In this document: piece by piece, positions 45,501 through 57,200 of the stretch
Layout: every line of letters starts with the position of its first letter
How positions within the stretch are numbered: the stretch's first letter is position 1
Assembly (NCBI RefSeq): GCF_932526225.1
Contig: NC_064045.1
Coordinates: 12,456,442 to 12,520,441, forward strand
Source: Nematostella vectensis
Taxonomy: Eukaryota; Cnidaria; Anthozoa; Actiniaria; Edwardsiidae
Direction of reading: 5' to 3'
Length of the DNA stretch: 64,000 nt
Translations under genes and position numbers: made by a program
Notes under the pieces: generated by a model
Told to the model about the DNA's origin: nothing
The model's database searches: none
The model's input: the letters and a program-made list of their open reading frames with translations, nothing else

Positions 45501-48500
45501 CAGTCCCTTTCTCTGAACGCCATACAGGAAACCTCGAAACCTCCATGTATTCTACTCAAAGTGGGACGGTAAAACCTGAAGGTATTGATGATGATGTACC
45601 TGCGTTGGCTGTATGTTCGGAGAAACCTAGCTTTCTATTCTCCCAGGATCTGACTGTCCACTTGTCCTCCTGCGACGAAGGTGAGCCTGAAGAAATGGAG
45701 TTCACTGTCGTTGGGATCTTTCAACCAAATGAGCCAAACCCTGGGGAACAAGGCTTAGTAATGCAAGACGTCAAGATACAAATTCCTTTAGTTCTCCCTC
45801 AAACGGACAAGCAGATGGATTTTATGGAAGCGCATGTCCCTGTTGTTGCCACAGTGTCCGATGAAGTTTTTTCTGATCTCGATGATATTGTCATGACAAC
45901 TGATAAAGATGGTATAAACACGGCTCGTGATCCAAATGATTCTGTCATGGCACCTGACCCAGATGATACTGTTACAGCTCCTGATCCAGAAGATTTTAAC
46001 ACTGCTCCTGCTCCAGAAGATTTTAACACTGCTCCTGATCTAGATGATTTTGACACTGCTCCTGATCTAGATGATTTTAACACTGCTTACGATCCAGATG
46101 ATATTGTCATGGCATCTGATCCAGATGATATTAATACGGCTCGTGATCCAGATGATATTGTCACGGCATCTGATCCAGATGATGTTAACACGGCATCTGA
46201 TCCAGATGATATTAAAACGGCATCTGATCCAGATGATATTGCCATGGCTTCTGGTACTGGTACAAAGAAAAAAGACATAATCCCAAAGGGCAGTAGTGCA
46301 GTTACTAATGCTGATAATGTTGTGGCCAAGGACTGTAGTATGGTTACTGAGGATAATGTTGCCAAGGCTGTTGATGTTGTCGCCAAAGAGAGTAGTTTGG
46401 TTACTAAGGCTGATGATGTCGCCAAGGACATAAGTACAGTTACTAAGGCTGATGATATCGTCGCCAAAGAGAGTAGTTTCGTTACTAAGGCTGATGATGT
46501 CGCCAAGGACATTAGTACTGTTACTAAGGCTGATGATGTCGCCAAGGACATTAGTATGGTTACTAAGGCTGATGATGTCGCCAAGGACAGTAGTACAGTT
46601 ACTAAGGCTGATGATGTTGCCAAGGACAGTAGTACCGTTACTAAGGCTGATGATGTCGCCAAGGACATTAGCACGGTTACTAAGGCTGATGATGTCACCA
46701 AGGACATTAGTACGGTTACTAATTCAGATGATGTCGCCAATGACATTAGCACGGTTACTAAGGCTGATGATGTTGCCAAGGACAGTAGTACTGTTACTAA
46801 GGCTGATGATGACGCCAAGGACATTAGTACGGTTACTAAGGCTGATGATGTCGCCAAGGACATTAGTACGGTTACTAATTCTGATGATGTCGCCAAGGAC
46901 ATTAGTACGGTTACTAAGGCTGATGATGTCGCCAAGGACATGAGTACGGTTACTAAGGCTGATGATGTCGCCAAAGACATTAGTACGGTTACTAAGGCTG
47001 ATGATGTCGCCAAGGACAGTAGTACGGTTACTAAGGCTGATGATGTCGCCAAGGACAGTAGTACTGTTACTAAGGCTGATGATGTCGCCAAGGACAGTAG
47101 TACTGTTACTAAGGCTGATGATGTCGCCAAGGACATAAGTACTGTTACTAAGGCTGATGATGTCGCCAAGGACATTAGTACGGTTACTAAGGCTGATGAT
47201 GTCGCCAAGGACATTAGTACGGTTACTAAGGCTGATGATGTCGCCAAGGACATTAGTGCGGTTACTAATTCTGATGATGTCGCCAAGGACATTAGTACGG
47301 TTACTAAGGCTGATGATGTCGCCAAGGACATTAGTACGGTTACTAAGGCTGATGATGTCGCCAAGGACATTAGTACGGTTACTAAGGCTGATAATGTCGC
47401 CAAGGACATTAGTACGGTTACTAAGGCTGATGATGTCGCCAAGGACATTAGTACGGTTACTAAGGCTGATGATGTTGCCAAGGACATAAGTACAGTTACT
47501 AAGGCTGATGATGTCGCCAAGGACATTAGTACTGTTACTAAGGCTGATGATGTCGCCAAGGACATTAGTACGGTTACTAAGGCTGATGATGTCGCTAAGG
47601 ACAGTAGTACAGTTACTAAGGCTGATGATGTTGCCAAGGACAGTAGTACTGTTACTAAGGCTGATGATGTCGCCAAGGACAGTAGTACTGTTACTAAGGC
47701 TGATGATGTCGCCAAGGACATTAGTACGGTTACTAAGGCTGATGATGTCGCCAAGGACATGAGTACGGTTACTAATTCTGATGATGTCGCCAAGGACATT
47801 AGTACGGTTACTAATTCTGATGATGTCGCCAAGGACATTAGTACGGTTACTAATTCTGATGATGTCGCCAAGGACATTAGTACGGTTACTAAGGCTGATG
47901 ATGTCGCCAAGGACGTTAGTACGGTTACTAAGGCTGATGATGTCGCCAAGGACATTAGTACGGTTACTAAGGCTGATGATGTCGCCAAGGACATTAGTAC
48001 GGTTACTAAGGCTGATGATGTCGCCAAGGACAGTAGTACGGTTACTAAGGCTGATGATGTCGCCAAGGACATTAGTACGGTTACTAAGGCTGATGATGTC
48101 GCCAAGGACAGTAGTACAGTTACTAAGGCCGATGATGTTGCCAAGGACATTAGTACGGTTACTAAGGCTGATGATGTCGCCAAGGACATTAGTACGGTTA
48201 CTAATTCTGATGATGTCGCCAAGGACATTAGTACGGTTACTAAGGCTGATGATGTCGCCAAGGACATAAGTACAGTTACTAAGGCTGATGATGTTGTCGC
48301 CAAAGAGAGTAGTTTGGTTACAGAGGCTGAAGTTGTTAAGGACAGTAATCTGGCTAGTGAGAAAGGTGGCATAGGGCCTATTGGCATTAATACCATGGAG
48401 ATAAATCCGGACATGTCATTGGAACAAGGGGAATTATCCGATAGTGATGATAATATTGCTCAGAAATCTTACATTACCCCAGTTGCGGGAAACCCTTCAG

Positions 48501-51500
48501 CGGGACGTGACAGAAACACGGTATTAGAAGAAGGGAAATTGTCTAAAGGTGGTGCCCGACCTGCAGATAGAATGAAGCTTGGCGTGAAAGCTCTGTCCCA
48601 ATCAGGTGAGACAATCGCTCATGGCTGAGTATAGAGTGTAGTATATAGATAGGGCCGTATCGGGGGCACTGGGGGCACGTGCCCCCTAATATTTCCCAAA
48701 CTTATAAGGAAATGACCAGTAGGGGCGTGGCTGTGCCCTCCTTCCCCCCCCCCCCCCCCACCACATATCTCTAAACATTATAGTAACCCAGCCCTATTCG
48801 GAAAGTTATTTGGTTAATTATAAGGGTTTGAAGTAGAATTTAGTTGAATGATCCCTTTTTTATGGTGGAAAAGGGTGGAAGTTATAAGTCATTGGATAGC
48901 CTTTTAACTTATTCCCATATTCACTAACGCAGTCACCAAAAATCTCAACTCTTTGTTGGAAACATTAATTTACTTGTGCAGGGAAATTGCATGTAGGAAA
49001 GTTCCCCCGCCTTTCCTCTTCCCCCGTCTAAAATGTCCGTAAGGCTAAGAAACCCCAATTAATTGTTGCATTAGACCGCTACCTCATCACATAGAATCAG
49101 CAAAGCAAACATTGTTTTGGTTTTAAGGTCCGTGCAGTCAGTGCCAGCATTGCTATTCTACCACGGTCGGTTGACCACAAGACAAAGGAAATGTTTGCAA
49201 ACTCACAGCACCCCTGACATATAGCCAATACGTGCAGAAGAATGCACATACAAAGCGCAATAACATGTAATAACCTTTTCGTAGATGTTTTCTTATTTTC
49301 TTTTTGAGCAGATGATGGTAAAGAGGAAGGTGAGATTTCTAGCGATGAGGAGCCGCCTGCTTCATCAGGCGAACTTGAGCCAACGGGCAGTAAGAGTCAA
49401 TGTGCTATGCAAGCTGACATAAAGAAACACACAAAGGGAGTGGTTCCAAGAAAAGGCCCAGTTTGGGCGCGGTTGGATTTTAGCAAGAGAGTCTCGATTG
49501 ACACCAGACGATTGGAGCAAGTAGAAAAAAGTAGGGTGGGTGAGGAAGACGTGCCTTTTGAAAGTATAAAGGATTCGAGACGGCGCAAAAAGAAACCGCA
49601 TGACAAGAAAGAGGGAAAAGGGCCTTCTGGGAACGGTGAAAGGGATACGTCGACAACAGAAATTGGAGATGTTACCACTAGGCACACACAGAGTATGAAA
49701 CATACTCAAGACAAGCGGAGAGAATCGAGTCAGATCAAGGAAAAACACAGAACAGAGGATACATTTCCCAAAGAAAAAGAAGCAAGAGGTGCCAACGCCA
49801 ACGAGATAAGTAAACAGGGTGTGAAAGAGAAAGCGAGGGAAACCAGAAGAGAAAGTGTCCGACAAGAGGGTAAAGATTACTCTAAAGATCTTGAAGGTGA
49901 TTCCAAAGAAAGGGTGGGACAAAACGCCGGAGATGCGAAAAGCAGACATGAAAGTCGGAGAGAATCTAGTGAAGAAGGAAGAGAAATAGGGAAAAAAGAT
50001 TCTAGAGAACGACAGGGTGATTCGAATGCAGATGTGTGGCTAAGTGAAAGTAGAAGAGATGGCCGAAATAGTGAAGACGGACAAAGAAAACGGGAAAGAG
50101 TAAGGAAGGGCCGTGATGTATCCGCAAAAGCAAGTTCCAAGATTCCAGTCAACGAAAAGGAATATGTTGGCAAAGCTAGGACATTAGAAGAAAGCAAGGA
50201 GAAGGCAAGGAATATTGATACTAGGGATTCCAAGCGAAGTGATGGAGGGGGCGAAATGAGAACGAAGGGTGATTGCCAAGGTTCTAATAGGGGTGTAAAG
50301 GGAGGACAGAGTGAGAAAGAGTCGAAAGACAGAACTAAAGACAAATATTCAGATTCTAGAAAACAGCCTGACAGGGAAAACCGCCGTGAGAGGAAATATG
50401 AAGCAGGGAAACTTGGAGATTTAAGAAAGGGAGAGAAATTATTTTCGAGTGAATTAAATGTACAAAATAGCGAAAAAGTTGACACGAAAATTAGTCAGAC
50501 AAAAGGGAAAGAGCAATACGAAGACCTGTCCGAGAATTTGTTTTTATCTGTGGAAACGAGAGAAAAGGGCGAGACTAGCCGTAAACGTGTTACGAAGAAG
50601 GGAACTGAGAATTCCGCTGACGATTCAAGTAGCGCTCCCAAAGGAACGTCCGAGAAACCACGACAATTAAAGGACAGAAAAGACAGTGAACAAAAGACCG
50701 GCTGTCCAGATAGTGACGATGTCTTAGCACCACATGGAAGCGATAATCCAGCTGTTTCAAATTCCGGACAGAAAAGCGCTCGCAAAGGCTTGCTTCCTAC
50801 TCCTGTCAATTGGGGCAGGCCACAGAGAGATTCGAGTACTGATGCAGAAGGTTTAGTCAAGGATCTAGAGGGTATAACTACGTTTGTTCCTAGACTGGAA
50901 CCCACTCAAGAAGACTGCCCTGTTAAGGAGGTATTAGGCAGTGCACAAAAGGTGTCCCAAAGACGTACAAAATTGGCCAGAAAAACCCTAGCAAAGAGAA
51001 CAGCAAAACCGGAATTCTCCCCTTCAAAGGGTTTAATCCAATCCAACAGGAAGCGAAAACAAAGGGATCAAGATGAGCGAAATACCAAAAAGGTGAAGCT
51101 TAGTGCTGTTTCATCGAGGTTATTGGGCTGGCAAAGCGATCAAGAGGCAGCAATAAAAGTGGTGGAGAACTCCACGGAACAGATGGACCGGCCAAACACC
51201 CAAAATGAACAGGTAGTCGGTTCGAACACTCATACTGAACAGAAGGCCGGGTTAAACACTCGTTATAAACCGGTTGCCGCGTCAAAAACTACAGAACTGA
51301 TTACAGAATCAAAAACTCGTAAAGAACAGATTACCGGATCAAAAACTCGTACTGAACAGATTGCCGAATCTGACACTCGTACTAAACCACTTGCCGGGTC
51401 AAACACCCCTATTGATAACGACAAAGAGTCCGATTGTCGCACCGTGAAGATTGGCAAAGGGAAACGTCTGGTCTTCAAGCGCCGACACGTGAATCAGTTG

Positions 51501-51545
51501 TTCGTCAGAGGGGACAACGTGGTAATGGTGGCATTTGCCCCTTGA
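41552..51545 (+). CDS. LSM11: LSM11, U7 snRNP Sm-like protein, with a giant Sm1-Sm2 spacer
   Basis: Four exons join in phase: 41552-41987, 42846-42985, 43409-48605 and 49312-51545, giving 2,668 residues against about 360 in human. LSM11 replaces an SmD protein in the U7 snRNP ring that cleaves replication-dependent histone pre-mRNA; its N-terminus binds FLASH. The N-terminal FDPLRALY and FNNLAEYARAIKEG blocks match human FDPLLALY and FNNVAEYESFLRTG. Sm1 (about residues 146-201) includes YKGLRSVLSGYLIAFDKHMN and ALMDVDEVY. Sm2 is the extreme C-terminus, RRHVNQLFVRGDNVVMVAFA, matching human INQIFIRGENVLLVHLA. Between them lie about 2,440 residues: a poly-lysine tract (about 220), DPR-motif repeats (about 290-600), an acidic 9-mer array (1036-1140), 48 copies of a 13-mer (1192-1817), a K/E/R-rich region (1990-2400) and short TEQ-type repeats (2547-2630). 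Human LSM11 also has a spacer here, of about 140 residues, so the position is ancestral and the size is not. All four junctions are phase-consistent. Confidence 0.93.
42474..42507. repeat. (TA)n microsatellite in LSM11 intron 1
   Basis: An uninterrupted run of about 15 TA dinucleotides. Confidence 0.95.
44045..44615 (+). repeat. Coding repeat of ~40 residues with DPR motifs (LSM11 exon 3)
   Basis: Five copies of a unit of about 117-120 bp begin RRQMQKQPLAVDPR and continue with variants of RPxxxSQEQxDSNVxP. Two copies have DRR in place of DPR. Looser relatives flank it (RDPRLLRR, TDPRIQKG, ADPRIRPR upstream; LDPRLSTH downstream), so the whole 43,700-45,240 stretch seems to have grown from one DPR-containing unit. 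Confidence 0.9.
45937..46250 (+). repeat. Acidic 9-residue coding repeat, DPDD-type (LSM11 exon 3)
   Basis: About twelve copies of a 27-bp unit encode (A/S)(P/S)DPDDINT-like nonapeptides (APDPEDFNT, ASDPDDVNT, ARDPDDIVT). The array is strongly acidic and is followed by a short basic linker, TKKKDIIPKG, before the 13-mer array. Confidence 0.9.
46406..48280 (+). repeat. 48 x 39-bp coding minisatellite (LSM11 exon 3)
   Basis: The stretch is 1,875 bp, 48 units of 39 bp with one unit 3 bp longer. The consensus peptide is KADDVAKDISTVT. Variation is limited: KA or NS at the start (aaggct/aattct), I, S, M or V at one position, and few synonymous changes. Near identity over 1.9 kb indicates recent expansion or ongoing homogenisation while keeping the frame. 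The opposite strand is also open over the whole array (775 codons), a by-product of the unit length and composition. Confidence 0.95.
49500..50740 (+). other. K/E/R/D-rich low-complexity domain of LSM11 (exon 4)
   Basis: Residues about 1990-2400 are dominated by K, E, R, D and S (for example KESKDRTKDKYSDSRKQP and NRRERKYEAGKLGD), with hardly any hydrophobic residues. Such mixed-charge tracts are common in nuclear-speckle and RNA-processing proteins. This is compositional evidence only. Confidence 0.8.
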
Positions 51546-51888
51546 GGTAAGTGCCGGTTCACCAATGACATGCGTAGCAGAAACGGTATTTTTCTTTTCC
51601 ATTTTCTTCTGCTAACGAAAACTTTTGTATGTGAACCGGCAAAACCGAACATGCTGTTATAAACCATAGACGGTGGAAGCTAAAATATATTGGGGTTTGG
51701 GTGGCGCACTTTGCTGGGGGCTCACAACGTCTTTGGCTTTGTACACCAGGAAACGAGCTGAATATCCAAGGGGGGGGGATGGGGGAGGGCAGTACCATTG
51801 GACCTTGTCATCTGGACATTGCTGTTTCTTCATTTTTTTTCTCAGACGAATTCTGTCAAGTTGTTGCCAGATGAACGTGACACCTGAA

Positions 51889-51995
51889 TGTACCCAAGTA
51901 TCGTCATCTGGTTGTACCCAAATATTGACCCCTGGTTGTACCCAAGTATCGTCATCTGGATGTACCCAAGTATCGTCATCTGAATGCAAGTGGAG
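51889..51995. repeat. 24-bp tandem repeat downstream of LSM11
   Basis: About four copies of TGTACCCAAGTATCGTCATC then 'tgga', the second diverged. It lies about 350 bp past the LSM11 stop, possibly in its 3' UTR. Confidence 0.85.
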
Positions 51996-52081
51996 ATGAT
52001 TCATGGAGACCAAGAACTATATCTATGCAACAATCAGGGAGTCATAAGTAGGGCAATCATCTGTTGTCATCTATTATCATT

Positions 52082-52379
52082 TGTCACGGCGTTTTTGTTG
52101 GTTTTTGAGGGGCACGCACGGACGCGCTACGTCGACATTGGTCGCGCGCGCAAGTGATGCGAGGGTTCAGGCGCAAATTTCATTTAGGAAGAAAAATGTT
52201 TGTGTCCCTCTTGCGCTGGTTTTGTTTTGTTTACCAAAAGCAAGCTAGAATTCAAAATCGTAGGAAGAGGAGACTGCGCGCGCAGATGAGCTCAGCCAAA
52301 ACGTCAACGCATAAAGGTCGCATCTGATTGGCTAATCCGTGCGTCTAAAAATAGCCTGATCCTAGGAACCGCCGTGACA
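52082..52379. mobile_element. Possible MITE with TGTCACGGCG termini
   Basis: TGTCACGGCG near 52,082 and CGCCGTGACA ending near 52,379 are inverted 10-bp termini around a 280-bp GC-rich interior (gcgcgcgcaag). Target duplications were not evident, so the call is tentative. Confidence 0.5.
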
Positions 52380-52806
52380 CCCTATATAATACCAGAATGT
52401 GGAGCAGTTGATTGCCCCTACTTGACTGCCTGTGCATACACAAGAAATCTACAAAAGTCAAAGCCACATGCATCTGTGTCATCAATCCTGGGTTCCTGCC
52501 TATTTCTTTAATTCACTTTCATAAAAATTTACATACAATAAGAAATAAGGAAAAACCTTCCACTCCGCTTCAGCGTTACTCTCTTAAACAATTTATCGGA
52601 AAGTTAAGACCTCTTAATGTCCCTACAAATGCCGTTTGTATCCCCAAAAACCTTCATTTAGTTGACTTGGATATCAACTTTAACTCCATCAAATTGTATT
52701 AAATATAATTCTATTTTTATTCCCATTTTCGGAATTTTTCATAATGTAGAAGCGAAATTAACAATAATGCTAAAGCAGCCCTCATACACTAATGTGTATT
52801 CCTTAA

Positions 52807-53448
52807 GGTAATTCCCTTGAATTGCACTGCGCACCCCTTCTGCGCATAATGGCGCGCGCTGTTTGTTTGAATTTTCCGGTATTAAGTGCGCGAGCGCGCC
52901 ACAGTTGTACAAGAAAACACAGCAAAAGTCGCGCTTTTTACTTAAAATCGCTTTGATAGAAAAACGAAGTCGGTTACCCCCATTTTTTATTTGCTCAAAT
53001 AGTTAAATATATACGGAAAAATGATATACTGAAAGAAGAAAAAAGTTGGGTTGTAGAAGTTGCTATTTCTCTTATAAGCCGTAAAAATACTTCAAAATGG
53101 CGCTTTTTATCGTATGAATAGTGGCGAAAACAATGTCTTTTAGTGCGATCTCTTAAAATGTGATTTGTTTTGAACATTAGCTACTACGGGTTATTGTTTA
53201 GGAGATCGGATTTTGGCAGCTCGACAAACAGAACTTAATTTTCTAAAGACTATAGGCACTCTTTTTGAAAACTAACAGTTGAGATTTTTCCTTGCGCGAT
53301 TAGTAAAAACGCGTCATCTCTACGCCCCTCTGTTGTGAAAACGAGAAACGGTACCCCCAATTTTTTATTACATTTTATGAAAGCCCTTAACTTCAATATT
53401 GTTTATGCCAAGTTTAAAAAAAAATCTGGGTATTTCAAGGGAATTACC
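52807..53448. mobile_element. piggyBac-like non-autonomous element flanked by TTAA
   Basis: The element begins GGTAATTCCCTTGAA and ends TTCAAGGGAATTACC, perfect 15-bp terminal inverted repeats. TTAA lies immediately outside both ends (52,803-52,806 and 53,449-53,452), the diagnostic target duplication of piggyBac-type transposons. The 642-bp interior has no long open frame, so it must be mobilised in trans if at all. Confidence 0.85.
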
Positions 53449-54082
53449 TTAAGAGTGTAGGGAATACATAATTACACGAGACGTGCAGCGTCAACATTGC
53501 TGCTAGACAAAAGAAAAAAAAACAGCCAAACATTTCCTTTCTTGTGGTAAGCCTCGCAAGCCGTTGTTGACGCTTCTTGCATTGAGAAGCTTGCTTGGCG
53601 GCATTTGATTGCATAAGTACATCCGTCATGGCATGTATCATTGGGTTATTTATGGGACCTCAAATTCCCCCTTGTATGCTTTTTAAACCAAAGATGGCCA
53701 AGACTATGAACTCTCCCATTATCAAACACAGGGCTATATAGAAAGGCGAGGCTATAAACAAGAGGCGCTGGCACGGTTGTAGAGGTTACCTAGAGTTATT
53801 CTGGAAAAATCGAGAATAATCCAAATCTTGCGGAACAAAATAACCATATAGCAATATTGAAATGTGAACGTCTGATTTCGACCAGAACTTTCGCATGTAG
53901 TCAAGAAAAATATTCCTTTCCTACTACACTTGGAAGATTTCGAGTTCTTTTGTTAAACATTCTCTCCTATAACAACCGTTCGGGTGATTCTCTAATTGCG
54001 TCCAACGCTCGGAAATACTGACAATACTTAGTTATACTAAAATCCAAAAACGTTTAGACCAATTTTCGGCTTTAAAAGTCAG

Positions 54083-54203
54083 CGGCGTAGCCAGGATTTT
54101 TAACAGGAGGGGGCCCAAAAGGCCCTTCCAAGTCATTTTTTCCTGTATTATAGATAATGGTTGTTAGAAGGAGGGGGGGCACACCCCCTGGCTACGCCCC
54201 TGG
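54083..54203. mobile_element. Short non-autonomous element with GGCGTAGCCAGG termini
   Basis: CGGCGTAGCCAGGATTT at the left and CCTGGCTACGCCCCTG at the right form inverted ends around a 90-bp interior. AAGTCA-like words flank both sides. Confidence 0.6.
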
Positions 54204-54270
54204 AAGTCAATACTAACCTATAATGAACCTACCATTTATCGCTAACTATCTAAAGAGCAAATTATGGAAA

Positions 54271-57200
54271 TTAGTTTGGGAGAGGACGAGAAAAGCTTCG
54301 CACAATCTCGAGAATTGTGACAGTGACGCCAACCCCGCCACCGATAACCCCAAACAAGATCAGCCCTATGTCCTTGGCTATCGTAAGCCGTGATATGGAG
54401 CCACGTTCTAATTTGATATGGAATATGCAGGGCAATATAAATGCCAGCATAGAGCTTCCGAGTGAGCCACACAGTGCAGAGACGTAGGCGAAGTCATCCT
54501 TGAGGAGTATGGCGAAGCCTGCAGTGATCAGTACTAGGACCATCCTTAGGAAGTTCTTCCTCCAACTTGTCTTCTGCAAGAAGTAAACAGCTATTCAACA
54601 GACCAGCAGTGTTATCTATATTTTATTTATTTATTCATTTATTTTTCTTTGCTTCACCCTCACTTGCGACAATACAAACCGGGGTGGGCACCATCGAGCA
54701 ATGTCATGTTTATGCAATTCTCCTTAAATTTTTTTGTTTGCACGCCAAACCAAGGCTAGCCTCAATACCAAGGAGGGTGCCAATATCTGTGCCTTACTTT
54801 ACAGTCAACCAACCGTTTCATTGAGTATCAAAGGATCATCACATTTTATTTTTTCATACAAGATTTACTAGTAGGCACGTACACAGGATTGGCTAAGGGG
54901 TGTGCCCAGTCATAGGTATAATATGGAAACAGCATAGTACTTCAGGATTCCTTAATAAGAAATTGGCCACTTTTGGCCTGTCAGGGGGAGGGTGCGCATA
55001 CACCCCTGTGTAAACGCCTAACTAGGCTTTTTCTTCCAAAACAGGAGATTTCTGCCTAAAAGCTTTTATCCGAAAATCTGGAGATTTTTGGCCTCAAATA
55101 CAGTTTGCCTGTTTTTCCTTTAAATTAGGAGATTTGATTCAAAACCAGACATTATATCCAAAATCTTGGTGACCTGGAAATTATATCTGAGAAATTTTTA
55201 AAAAAATCTGAGGATGAAATATCACCCAAAATTTAGGGTCACCTTGGAATATCTGGGAGAGTTGGGAGCTATGCTTGACATACAAACCTTTTTAATCAAT
55301 CTTCGTTGATTGACTTTAGGAACGAGCTCAATTGTCTCGTCACCTGCCTCACTGTCTATCTCAGTTCCTGAGTCGGCAACTGAATCCTTGGCCACATTCA
55401 TCGCCTCATACTTCTCCTCTTTACGCCTGTTATACTCTTTGAACAAGTAGCTTTCAATAATCTCTGTCACTGGAAATAACTGCAGAGGGTAGGTAAACAG
55501 AATGGCCAGGCAGAGTAATATCTGGACAACGGTCACCAAGAGTCCTTGAGGTAGTTCACTCGTAACAATCTGGTCGACGTTTTCACCATAGACGAGGTAG
55601 CCGGTAATTCCAAACCCTCCGAGAATGGCAGAAAGAAGGCCAAGGGCCAGGTGGAGGTACAATGGGTACCGGTGTCTGTTCTCCGCCATACTGGACTCAA
55701 TAGGAATTAACTAGAAACAAGAGTAAAAGAATGAATGAATAGAATGAGACCTTGTATTGATGCTTTGTGACCATTCCCAGGAAAGCAAATTGACCAAAGG
55801 AAACATAAGTATGCTGTCAGATGGAAAACTGGTGGGTGATGTCAAATGGTAACCAAGAATTTACAAGCTTTTCTATTCATTATCATTCACTCCATGCAGG
55901 TTAAAAATCCTAGTAGTTGTTGTTGTTTTACCACAAATTTTTGCTATGGGCCAAAACATGTGACTATTTTAATAGCAGTGCAAAAAAACAAAAACTATCA
56001 AAGAATGCAAACAAAGAATGCAACAAACGTTGGTTGCATAAATGCTCCATACAATTGTGATACCTAGACACATACTCACCGTGCCTATCCCTTCATATGC
56101 ACTTGTGACTTGACCAAAAAACACTGGAAACGTTGACCAGCTGAATAATCTTATCTTGTTCAATTTAAACGTCCACCCTAGAAACAGTCATAAAGCCTTA
56201 AGCTTTTTTGAGGAAACCTCAAGGGGGGGGGACCAGGGTATACAAGCACGAAAGAGGGAGGGGTCTCTTTTGGGGTTAAAATATTCCCCAGATTATTGAG
56301 GTGTGAAAATTTTATGTGTTTTCTATATTAAACAAAGCTTATCATTAAAGCTTATCATTGAAGAGGAAAAAGGATAAGAGAAAAGCATGACAAATAAATA
56401 CTGATAAGAGGTTTAACACTTATTATTTGGAGTCTAGACATGACATATTGCACCTGGGGTAAATCAAGTACTTACTTACCTGTCAACATGTACCCCAGAA
56501 CTGCCAGGAAGGCAAACAGAAGTGCTAAATTGGAGATAAAGCTGACAGGGCCTAGCTTTCTCACACGTCGTATAAATGCCATCAATATCAGCGGAACTAC
56601 AGGAATCAGAAGGAGTAATGGAAAACTTGGAACTGAGCTGTTTTTAGAATCAGTGTTAGTGGTGTTTGCCAGTGTGGAGTTAACAACATCTGTCTTCTTA
56701 ATAACAAACAACCCTTGGATTGTATTTCCAATAAATATAAAGTAACCAACGCAGAACATGATCTGTGTGATTAAAAGCGACACTTCCACAAGTACTAAGC
56801 CTGGTTTGCCAAGAGCAACTTTCCCAATATCACCATACATCATCTTCTTCTCAACTTTGGCTTCAAGTTCGAGTTTTTCTGACAATGATATTCTTGGATT
56901 GTTGTATTTTGGCATTTTGCGGAGGATTTTGCCGACAGCAGACTTCTTGCATTTAATGATTAGTTGACAGCAGTGATCAGTCAATATGGCAATAATAAAC
57001 AGACCGATACTTCCAAGCTGAAATAAAATATTATTACCATTAATGTAAGATATAATTTACGAATCTAACAACCAGAAGTCATAGTTTTGAAAATGTTATG
57101 GGGCAAGTATCCACAACTTCACCTTTTAATATATATTGTAAATAAAGCCCATGGTAGGCCCCGGCCAAGCAATCCAGACTTAATACTTTGCTTTTTATAG

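Larger units (their letters stand above)
51546..54270. other. Intergenic region between convergent LSM11 and SLC36-like genes
   Basis: 2.7 kb that should hold both 3' UTRs. It contains the 24-bp repeat, an element with TGTCACGGCG termini (52,082-52,379), a TTAA-flanked element (52,807-53,448) and a short element with GGCGTAGCCAGG termini (about 54,083-54,203). The 96-codon plus frame at 52,412 has no recognisable domain and I do not call it. Confidence 0.55.

Noticed and set aside
46087..48414. 775-codon open frame on the minus strand (LATSSALVTVLMS repeats)
   Set aside because: It is the antisense of the 39-bp LSM11 coding repeat. One stop-free unit makes the whole array open. It has no splice, start or domain evidence of its own.
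49365..50485. Minus-strand frames of about 200 codons opposite LSM11 exon 4
   Set aside because: They are shadows of a K/E/R-rich coding region, whose codons give S/F/L-rich open antisense frames.
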